A DNA stretch of 7,099 nucleotides from JBOGFC01 sp050742155. Its GTDB lineage: Bacteria > Actinomycetota > Acidimicrobiia > Spongiisociales > JALYHC01. The notes below the pieces were generated by a model that was not told the DNA's origin, ran no database searches, and was given only the letters and a program-made list of their open reading frames with translations. Location of the stretch: assembly GCA_050742155.1 (NCBI GenBank), contig JBOGFC010000109.1, positions 1 to 7,099 of the forward strand, read 5' to 3'. The translations under genes and the position numbers were made by a program. Below are positions 1 to 5,325 of this stretch, piece after piece. How positions within the stretch are numbered: position 1 is the first letter of the stretch; every line of letters begins with the position of its first letter.

Positions 1-1
1 G

Positions 2-127
2 GCCGGTGGTGCGGACGCCGGGCGGCTGGCCGCCCTGGTTCGGCCATCAGGGAGATCGGGTGGGCGGCACCACCCGGCATGGCTCTCGGAGGACCACCGG
101 GCCTGGCTCAGCGAGCTGGGATACTGA
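2..127 (+). CDS. Partial CDS, C-terminal 41 residues of an unrecognised protein
   Basis: The reading frame starting at base 2 is open from the window edge to a TGA at 125-127. It encodes a plausible protein tail ending in AWLSEDHRAWLSELGY (the frame has HHPAWLSEDHRAWLSELGY), which looks like an amphipathic helix with spaced Trp and Leu. Third positions are about 78% G or C, lower than the neighbours but consistent with coding. The start lies outside the window. The gene would converge on the MraY/WecA-like gene, with the tandem repeats between the two stops. I do not recognise the family. Short charged helices ending in LGY occur at the end of many unrelated enzymes, so no function is assigned. 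The alternative is that this is non-coding flank that is open by chance; 41 codons in GC-rich DNA is weak evidence alone. Confidence 0.5.
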   Translation, partial: AGGADAGRLAALVRPSGRSGGRHHPAWLSEDHRAWLSELGY

Positions 128-128
128 G

Positions 129-188
129 GGGTCCTCGAACCGCGGGCGATTGCGCGCCTCTCAGGCGCGCAGGAACCCTGGGTTGGCC
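129..188. repeat. 60-bp tandem repeat, copy 1
   Basis: First of two adjacent 60-bp direct repeats in the gap between two convergent genes. The unit begins GGGTCCTCGAACCGCGGG. It contains a 9-bp perfect stem, TGCGCGCCT (151-159) and AGGCGCGCA (163-171), around a 3-base CTC loop. It also contains the short palindrome AACCCTGGGTT at 174-184. The two copies differ at only four positions, which points to recent duplication or selection on sequence. A role as a dispersed intergenic repeat (REP-like) or as a terminator is possible but not shown. Confidence 0.9.
151..171. terminator. Candidate bidirectional terminator hairpin
   Basis: A 9-bp perfect GC-rich stem with a 3-base loop sits 24 bases after the putative plus-strand stop and downstream of the minus-strand stop at 281. 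The position between convergent genes suits a terminator for both. No T-run follows on either strand, so it is not a classical intrinsic terminator; actinobacterial terminators often lack the T-run. The second repeat copy supplies a similar hairpin at 213-229. Confidence 0.35.
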
Positions 189-248
189 GGGTCCTCGAAC
201 CGCGGGCGATTACGCGCCTCTGAGGCGCGCAGGAACCCTGGGTTTGGC
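189..248. repeat. 60-bp tandem repeat, copy 2
   Basis: Second copy, directly abutting the first. Compared with copy 1 it has G to A at 212 and C to G at 222, plus changes at 245 and 247 near the end. The change at 212 breaks one pair of the main stem. The change at 222 lies in the loop and makes the centre CTC-loop read CTG, extending the symmetry (GCGCCTC, T, GAGGCGC). The inner stem CGCGCCT (213-219) with AGGCGCG (223-229) remains perfect. The palindrome AACCCTGGGTT recurs at 234-244. No third full copy follows. Confidence 0.9.
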
Positions 249-280
249 GGGCTGCTCAGGGTTCTGACTTCAGGCCGTCT

Positions 281-1240
281 TTACTCGGGATCGGCCCTGA
301 GCAGTCCCCCCGCCGCCACGGCGGACACGAGCACGATGCCGATCAAGCTCAACAAGAGGACCGATCCGACCCCCCCCACGAAGCGGTCCAGGCCCACCAC
401 CGCCAGGACGAAGGCGGCCTCTAGCGCAGCCGCCGCCACGGCCACTCCGCGCACGGAAAGGCCCCGTTCCCGGAGCTGGTCGTAGAGGTGGTTCCGGTCC
501 CGTGAGAACAGCGGCCGCCTCCGCACCTGCCGCCGGATGATCGAGACCACCAGGTCCAGGGCGAAGACCCCCAGCAAGGCCGCCCCCGCCGCCAGCTCGG
601 TGGTAGACCGGCTCACCCGGAGAATGCCGTAGGCGAGGAACACCCCCACCACGTAGGAACCGTTGTCCCCCAAGAAGATGCGGGCCCGGTGCCAGTTCCA
701 GAGGAGGAAGCCGGCCACCGCCCCGGCCACCACCAACCCGTAGGTGACCTGGAATCCCCGGGTCCCGGCCAGCCAGGCCATCCCCAGGGCCGCCACCAGC
801 GCGGCCGAGCCGGCCAGGCCGTCCAGTCCGTCGAAGAGGTTGACCGCGTTCACCGCGAACACCACCAGCAGGGTTCCCAGGACCAGCCACGGGAGGTCCC
901 CGCCGGCGTCTGGGAGGGAGGCTCCGACCACCAGCAAGACCCCGGCCACTGCCTCCACCGCCAGCCGCACCGCCGGGCTCAGCCCCACCCGGTCGTCCAC
1001 CAGCCCCAGCATCAGCACGATCGCCGAGGCCCCCGCCAGCACTACCACGAACTCTCCCACCACCCCCAGCCCGGCGTGAACCCCCAGGAAGACCCCGGCC
1101 CCGCCCAGGGTGACGGCCGGCACCTCGTGCGCCTTGAGGCGATCGTCGGGCACATCGAGATACCCGATTCGCCCGCCCAGTCGAACCGCCAGCGCGCACC
1201 AGCCGAAGACCACCAGGAAGCCGACGGCTACCCCGACCAC
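281..1240 (-). CDS. MraY/WecA-family polyprenyl-phosphate sugar-1-phosphate transferase
   Basis: A 319-residue integral membrane enzyme of the PF00953 family. Members transfer a HexNAc-1-phosphate (or similar sugar phosphate) from a UDP-sugar to undecaprenyl phosphate, the first step of many glycans. Numbering from the chosen GTG (1240-1238), family motifs appear in order: DVPDDRLKAH (29-38) then LGG; GLVDD with Asp82-Asp83; NAVNLFDGLDGLAG with Asn134, Asp137 and Asp140; ARIFLGDNGS with Asp192; and DRNHLYDQL with His251, the last a variant of the DRxHxHH loop. Hydrophobic segments run the whole length, and size matches WecA/TagO. The frame stays open upstream to 1678, but that stretch is Gly/Arg/Pro-rich shadow sequence, so the start is set at GTG 1240; GTG 1213 is an alternative. 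No clear Shine-Dalgarno is seen. The start overlaps the fusion gene's end by 13 bases, suggesting translational coupling. The sugar substrate cannot be read from the sequence; peptidoglycan MraY is unlikely in this context. Confidence 0.92.
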   Translation of the reverse strand: MVGVAVGFLVVFGWCALAVRLGGRIGYLDVPDDRLKAHEVPAVTLGGAGVFLGVHAGLGVVGEFVVVLAGASAIVLMLGLVDDRVGLSPAVRLAVEAVAGVLLVVGASLPDAGGDLPWLVLGTLLVVFAVNAVNLFDGLDGLAGSAALVAALGMAWLAGTRGFQVTYGLVVAGAVAGFLLWNWHRARIFLGDNGSYVVGVFLAYGILRVSRSTTELAAGAALLGVFALDLVVSIIRRQVRRRPLFSRDRNHLYDQLRERGLSVRGVAVAAAALEAAFVLAVVGLDRFVGGVGSVLLLSLIGIVLVSAVAAGGLLRADPE

Positions 1241-2991
1241 ACCAGCACCTGGGAGGGTTCGCCGGTATGCACCTGGAGCTCCCCGGCCGGGGAGAAGCCC
1301 ATCCTGCCGTAGGCCGCCAGCGCCTGGGCGTTGGCCGCCCCCACCACCACCTTGACCTGCTCGGTGCCCCGGGACCGCAGCTCGGCCAGCAGGTCCCGGC
1401 CGAGTCGGGTGCCCACTCCCCGGCCCCGCGCCTCCCGGGCTACCGCCATCGAGACCAGCTCGGCCGGCACCGGCAGCCCTGCCCCGGGGTATCGCAGCGT
1501 CTCCCAGGCCCGTCGCAGGTAGGCGGGCCGCAGCAGGCGTGGCAGGGCCGCCCCGGCCGCCGCCGGGCCGTGCCGCCAGGCGAAGTAGCGGTAGAAACGA
1601 CCGATGTCCGTCACCCCGGCCACGAAGCCCAACGGTCCGGCCCCGTCGTCGGCCACCAGCACCACCCCCTCCGGCCAACCGACCAGGGCGGCGTAGAGGC
1701 GCTTCAGGAAGCGAAGACCCAAGCGGGCCAGGAAGCCCTCCTCGATGCTGGAGGCATGCAGACCGGCCAGGAACGGGATGTCGCCTGGCCCGGCCGCCCG
1801 CACCTCCACCTCGCCGCCGTCAGACGGAGCCAGGAGGCGCGCCACCTCGACGAGTCCCTTGCGAAGCGCCACTTGCCGGTAGGTGTCCAGGACGATCCGC
1901 ACCACCTCCCGCTCGTCGAAGCGCTCCTCGGCTCGGCGGCGGCCGGCGGCTCCCATGACCCGCCGGGCCTCCGGGTCCTCGCCCAGGCGCCGGATGGCGG
2001 CCCCCAGCGCCTCCACGTCCCCGACCCGCACCAGCAGCCCGTTCACCCCGTGCTCGACCACCTCCCGGCACCCCCGGATGTCGGTGGCCACGATGGGCAG
2101 GCCCATGGCGGCCGCCTCCATGGCGGTGCGCGGGAAGCCCTCCCGGTGGGAAGGGAGCACGAAGATGTCCATGGCGGCGTAGAGGCGCTCCACATCGGCC
2201 CGCATCCCGAGCAGCCGCACTCCGGCCCGGTGGGCCTCGGACAGCGCTTCCGCCGAGAGGGCATCGGGCTTGTCGGGATCTTCGGGGCCCACGCAAGCCA
2301 CCACGAAACGGTCGCCGAGACGACCGGCCGCCTGGAAGAGCTCTGGATATCCCTTCTCGGCCACCAGCCGGCCGATCATGCCGACCAGGATCTGGTCCTC
2401 GGCCACCCCCAGCTCCTCCCGCAGCCGCCGGCGATCCTCCTCGTCGATCCGGCCGGGGTCGAACCGGCCCAGGTCGACCCCATTGCCCAGCAACCGGGTG
2501 CGGGCCGGCGGGCTGATCCGAAAGCGGGTCAGGAAGGCGAAGTCCTCGGCGCTCTGCACCAGCTCGGCGTCCGAGAACCGGGCTGCCAGCCCCTCCAGGA
2601 GGTAGACCAGCAGCCGCTTGGGAAGCGGGTCGGTCTCGGTGGCGTAGAGCCCGTGGACGGTGTTGACCACGATCGGCACCCCCGCCAGCCGGCCCAGCAC
2701 CCGGCCGTACAGGCCCGGCTTGGGGTTGTGGGTGTGGAGAACATCGAAGGGCTCCCCGCCCAGCACCCGCCACAGCTCCCCGGCCGCCCGCAGGTCGGCC
2801 AGGGGGTCGACGCCCCTGGTAGAGGAAGGAAGCGGCAGGTGACGGACCCCGGCCTCGCCCAGCTCCTCCACCCAGGGCCCGGGGGCGCTGAGGCCGATCG
2901 CCTCCCCTCCTCGCTCGTTGACCGCCTGCAGCTGGGGCAGCACCAGGAACCGGAGGCTCATGTCGACGGTGGTGAGGTGGGCGACTCTCAT
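1228..2991 (-). CDS. Fusion: CapM-like GT4 glycosyltransferase + GNAT N-acetyltransferase
   Basis: A 587-residue cytoplasmic protein with two domains. Residues 1-375 are a GT-B fold retaining glycosyltransferase of the GT4 CapM-like group: N-terminal MRVAHLTTVD, the acceptor-side block DVLHTHNPKPGLYGR (83-97) and TVHG (111-114), LGNGVDLGRF (168-177), VGMIGRLVAEKG (203-214), and the donor-binding EX7E pair Glu284 and Glu292 in REGFPRTAMEAAAMGLP. After a linker near 385-395, residues 396-587 are a GNAT domain: entry motif EVRAAGPGDIPFL, the acetyl-CoA pyrophosphate loop RGRGVG (522-527), and NAQALAAYGRMGF (554-566) typical of motif B. CapM-like enzymes usually add the second sugar to a polyprenyl-PP-sugar made by an initiating transferase such as the one encoded next. 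The GNAT part could acylate an amino sugar of the same glycan; this is inference. The ATG at 2991 follows directly on a TAG, with no obvious Shine-Dalgarno, and an inverted repeat lies just upstream. One unbroken frame covers both domains. Confidence 0.9.
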   Translation of the reverse strand: MRVAHLTTVDMSLRFLVLPQLQAVNERGGEAIGLSAPGPWVEELGEAGVRHLPLPSSTRGVDPLADLRAAGELWRVLGGEPFDVLHTHNPKPGLYGRVLGRLAGVPIVVNTVHGLYATETDPLPKRLLVYLLEGLAARFSDAELVQSAEDFAFLTRFRISPPARTRLLGNGVDLGRFDPGRIDEEDRRRLREELGVAEDQILVGMIGRLVAEKGYPELFQAAGRLGDRFVVACVGPEDPDKPDALSAEALSEAHRAGVRLLGMRADVERLYAAMDIFVLPSHREGFPRTAMEAAAMGLPIVATDIRGCREVVEHGVNGLLVRVGDVEALGAAIRRLGEDPEARRVMGAAGRRRAEERFDEREVVRIVLDTYRQVALRKGLVEVARLLAPSDGGEVEVRAAGPGDIPFLAGLHASSIEEGFLARLGLRFLKRLYAALVGWPEGVVLVADDGAGPLGFVAGVTDIGRFYRYFAWRHGPAAAGAALPRLLRPAYLRRAWETLRYPGAGLPVPAELVSMAVAREARGRGVGTRLGRDLLAELRSRGTEQVKVVVGAANAQALAAYGRMGFSPAGELQVHTGEPSQVLVWSG

Positions 2992-3000
2992 CTAAGACGG

Positions 3001-3049
3001 TTCTTGCGTGAGAAATGACCCGCCGGCGGTCCGGAACTCACGCAAGTTC
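3001..3049. promoter_or_regulatory. Nested inverted repeat in the leader of the GT4-GNAT gene
   Basis: In the 91-bp gap between two minus-strand genes, CTTGCGTGAG (3003-3012) and CTCACGCAAG (3037-3046) form a perfect 10-bp inverted repeat. Inside it, GACCCGCCGGCGGTC (3018-3032) can pair with itself with one bulged C. Each outer arm is also a small palindrome around the same TGCGTG core: TTCT-TGCGTG-AGAA on the plus strand (3001-3014) and GAACT-TGCGTG-AGTTC on the minus strand (3049-3034). The element lies 10 bases upstream of the fusion gene's ATG and 34 bases after the upstream gene's stop. It has no T-run, so it may be an operator, an RNA leader structure, a processing site or a non-canonical terminator. 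Confidence 0.65.
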
Positions 3050-3082
3050 GGGAAAGGCTGGGACCTCGTTGGGCGCTCACGC

Positions 3083-4252
3083 TCAGCGGGAACCCGACCG
3101 GCGCCGAGCGGCCAGCAGCACCTCGTGGTAGCGCTGTACCGAGCGGTCCAAGGTGAACCGCTCCCGGACCAGCTCGCGAGCGGCCGCCCCCATCCTGGTT
3201 CGCAGGGCGGCATCTTCGGCCAGCGATTCAACGGCCGCGCAGAAGCCCCCCAGGTCTCCCCGGGGAACCAGCCGGCCGGTCCTCCTGTCGACGATGGTCT
3301 CCCCCGTGCCTCCCACTTCGAAGCCCACCGCCGGCAGCCCGGCGGCGCCCGCCTCGAGGACCGCCGCCGGCAGGCCCTCGGTCCGCGAGGTGAGCACCAG
3401 CAGGTCGGCCCAGGCCAGGTGGGGTCGCACGTCGGACACCGAGCCGAGCATCTCCACCCGGTCTTCCAGGCCGGCGGCCCGGACTCGTTCCTCGAGCACG
3501 GCGCGCAGCGGGCCGGAGCCGACCAGTCGCAGCCGGGCCGGCACCCTCAGACGGCGCAGGACCTCCAGGCTGGACTCCGGGTCCTTCTCCGGTGAGAGGT
3601 TGCCGACGAAGAGCAGCCGCAGCGCGTCGGCGGGGCCCCGCCGAGGCACCGAGAAGAAGGACTCCGGCACCCCGGTGTGGGCCAGCGTCACTCGATCGGC
3701 CGGTACCCCCAGTCCGTCGACCAATTGGACCCTGGTCGCCTCGGACACCGCCAGCACCACCTCGGGCCGCCGAAGAAGCATCCGCTGGATCAAGAGCTGA
3801 CGCCTGGAGCGGGCCCAGTAGCGCGGCTCGCCGATGCTGGCATAGGCCAGCACCGGGCCGCCCGGCAGAGTCGCCAGCGCCAGCGCCGCGTAGCGGAGGG
3901 TGGCTGAACCGTTGGCGAGCACCACCTCGGGGTGCCGGGCGCGCAGGTGCTTCCGGAGGCCGAACACCACGTCGAGGTTGAGGCGTCCCAGCCGCCCGAC
4001 CGTCCGCCGCGAGACCGGGGTGGCGCCGACAGAGGCGTGGTCGGGCTCGCCTGACAAGGAGGCCAGGTCGGCCCGCCAGCCCAGGCCCTCCAGCCCTTCC
4101 CGGAGCCGGTCGGCGAACACCTCCGCCCCCCGGCGGCGGTTGCTGGTCACCAGGATCGTGATCGACGGGATAGACGGATCCGGCGTGCCGGGCCGCCCCT
4201 CGGCGATCCTCGTTCTCGCTTGCACTTCTTGGCGCCCTGCCCCCGCTCTCAC
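3083..4252 (-). CDS. GT4-family glycosyltransferase
   Basis: A cytoplasmic GT-B fold retaining glycosyltransferase of up to 389 residues. The first Rossmann strand is ITILVTSN (31-38), followed by RRGAEVFADRL, a variant of the GGAE helix. The linker to the donor domain is AHTGVPESFF (191-200), then LLFVGNLSPEKDP (213-225) and LVGSGPL. The donor-site EX7E pair is Glu292 and Glu300 in TEGLPAAVLEAGAAGLP, followed by GGTGETIVDRRTGRLVP. Length is normal for the family. The start is uncertain: GTG 4252 gives a 30-residue lead before the first strand, GTG 4225 gives 21; neither has a convincing Shine-Dalgarno, and no in-frame ATG or GTG lies closer. It is the first gene of the minus-strand group, transcribed away from the GT2 gene across a 227-bp gap. 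Donor and acceptor are unknown; a cytoplasmic sugar-addition step on the lipid-linked glycan is the likely job. Confidence 0.88.
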   Translation of the reverse strand: MRAGAGRQEVQARTRIAEGRPGTPDPSIPSITILVTSNRRRGAEVFADRLREGLEGLGWRADLASLSGEPDHASVGATPVSRRTVGRLGRLNLDVVFGLRKHLRARHPEVVLANGSATLRYAALALATLPGGPVLAYASIGEPRYWARSRRQLLIQRMLLRRPEVVLAVSEATRVQLVDGLGVPADRVTLAHTGVPESFFSVPRRGPADALRLLFVGNLSPEKDPESSLEVLRRLRVPARLRLVGSGPLRAVLEERVRAAGLEDRVEMLGSVSDVRPHLAWADLLVLTSRTEGLPAAVLEAGAAGLPAVGFEVGGTGETIVDRRTGRLVPRGDLGGFCAAVESLAEDAALRTRMGAAARELVRERFTLDRSVQRYHEVLLAARRRSGSR

Positions 4253-4479
4253 CGCCGCCCCGCTGATAGACAGATGGAAGAGAGGCTACCGGAGGCCGGC
4301 ACCCGCTATGCCCCCGGCTCCGACCGCCCCCCAGCCGAGCTGCTACGATGCGTGGTCGGTGAACCAGGGGGCGGGTAGCTCGGGAGGGTTTCGCTCGGGG
4401 ACATCTGATCCGAAGATGGTCTCGGGCAGCCCGGCGCGGCTCGAGTTCCTCCCCGCCACGTTGCAGAGGAGGGGGGTCC
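4253..4479. promoter_or_regulatory. Divergent intergenic region, presumed to hold two promoters
   Basis: This gap separates the two oppositely transcribed gene groups, so both presumably start transcription here. On the plus strand TACGAT (4344-4349) resembles a -10 element, but no good -35 sits 16-18 bases upstream. On the minus strand TAGCCT (4288-4283) fits TANNNT and lies 30 bases from GTG 4252, again without a recognisable -35. I see no strong inverted repeat, riboswitch fold or convincing small gene. The promoter role comes from gene orientation; the exact sites are weak guesses. Confidence 0.4.
4467..4472 (+). promoter_or_regulatory. Strong Shine-Dalgarno for the GT2 gene
   Basis: AGGAGG followed by more G residues lies 7 bases before ATG 4480 and 10 bases before ATG 4483. 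It is the only strong ribosome binding site seen in the window. It decides the start upstream of the ATG at 4501, and so supports a 36-residue extension before the conserved GT2 core. Confidence 0.8.
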
Positions 4480-5322
4480 ATGATGAGAGCGGGCCGGGCG
4501 ATGTTCCTCGACGCTAGGCAGCGAAGCCCAGTGCACCCGGCAAGCCTCCTAGCGCTGCCGCAGGCTCCCCAGGGACCCAACGGTCAGGTCGAGGTATCGG
4601 TGGTCCTGCCCTGCCTGAACGAGGCGGCCGGGATCGGCTTCTGCGTGGAGGAGGCCTCCACAGCACTGGCCGGGATGGGAATGAGCGGTGAGATCCTGGT
4701 GGTCGACAACGGCTCGATCGACGGGTCCCCCGAGATCGCCGCCTCGCTCGGGGCCCGGGTGGTCCTCGAACCCAAACGCGGCTACGGCAACGCCTACCTG
4801 CGCGGTCTCGCCGAGGCCCAGGGCCGCTACCTGGTGATGGGCGACGCGGACGCCACCTACGACTTGTCGGCCCTCCCCAGGTTCGTGAGGGCCCTTCAGG
4901 ACGGGGCCGACCTGGTGATGGGGACCCGGTTGAAGGGTGAGATCGCCCGGGGGGCCATGCCGTGGCTGCACCGGCACGTGGGCAATCCCGTCCTGACCGC
5001 CATCGTCAACCTGAGGTTCGGAACCGGCTTGTCGGATATCCACTGCGGTATGCGGTCACTCACCCGGGACGCCTACCATCGCCTCCGGTTGAGGTCGCCC
5101 GGTATGGAGTTCGCCTCCGAGCTCATCATCGAAGCGGCTCGGGAAGGTCTGGCGATCGAGGAGATTCCCATCGAGTACCGGCGCCGGCGGGGCGGCCAGC
5201 CCAAGCTGCGGACCTGGCGCGACGGTTGGCGGCACCTGCGGCTCATCCTCTCCCGGCGGCCCTCGGGCAGGACGGCCCCCAAGGAAGCCGCCCTCCCGGC
5301 CTCGCTGGGAGAGCACGCCTGA
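4480..5322 (+). CDS. GT2-family glycosyltransferase, DPM1-like, without C-terminal membrane helices
   Basis: A 280-residue GT-A fold inverting glycosyltransferase. The core begins at VEVSVVLPCLNEAAGI (37-52), then EILVVDNGSIDGS (71-83), KRGYGNAYLRGL (99-110) and the metal-binding DxD in GDADATYD (Asp122, Asp124). The acceptor region has GNPVLT (168-173), GLSDIHCGMRSL (183-194), GMEFASELI (208-216) and TWRDGWRHLRLIL (245-257). This pattern fits the polyprenyl-phosphate mannose/glucose synthase-like branch, whose members load a sugar from a nucleotide donor onto a lipid phosphate. Related bacterial proteins usually continue after the WRDGWRHL block into two or more membrane helices; here only about 23 polar residues follow. 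The start is fixed by the AGGAGG site. ATG 4483 is also possible. The next gene begins 3 bases after the stop, so the two are very likely co-translated. It could instead add a sugar directly to a lipid-linked glycan. Confidence 0.9.
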   Translation: MMRAGRAMFLDARQRSPVHPASLLALPQAPQGPNGQVEVSVVLPCLNEAAGIGFCVEEASTALAGMGMSGEILVVDNGSIDGSPEIAASLGARVVLEPKRGYGNAYLRGLAEAQGRYLVMGDADATYDLSALPRFVRALQDGADLVMGTRLKGEIARGAMPWLHRHVGNPVLTAIVNLRFGTGLSDIHCGMRSLTRDAYHRLRLRSPGMEFASELIIEAAREGLAIEEIPIEYRRRRGGQPKLRTWRDGWRHLRLILSRRPSGRTAPKEAALPASLGEHA

Positions 5323-5325
5323 GCT

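Noticed and set aside
129..248. Possible CRISPR array or tRNA remnant in the repeat region
   Set aside because: There are only two directly abutting copies with no unique spacers, so it is not CRISPR. A GGTTCGAG stretch on the minus strand recalls a tRNA T-loop, but no cloverleaf or acceptor stem can be built around it.
6..485. Plus-strand 159-codon frame containing two similar peptide repeats
   Set aside because: The peptide repeats only reflect translation of the 60-bp DNA repeats, and the frame then runs antisense through the end of the MraY/WecA-like gene.
270..1199. 309-codon minus-strand frame overlapping the MraY/WecA-like gene
   Set aside because: The product is almost entirely Gly, Arg, Ala and Pro, and the same bases in the neighbouring frame encode all PF00953 motifs.
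1241..1679. Extended start of the MraY/WecA-like gene at 1678
   Set aside because: The extra 146 residues are Gly/Arg/Pro-rich, overlap the GNAT-coding sequence in another frame, and precede the normal family start.
1267..3018. 583-codon open frame on the plus strand
   Set aside because: It lies wholly antisense to the GT4-GNAT gene, which has clear family motifs through its length. Its product is rich in His, Gln, Pro and Gly with no recognisable domain, as expected for a shadow frame in GC-rich coding DNA.
3228..4580. 450-codon minus-strand frame extending across the divergent gap
   Set aside because: It is out of frame with the GT4 gene, low-complexity Gly/Arg/Ala/Pro in composition, and would run antisense into the GT2 gene start.
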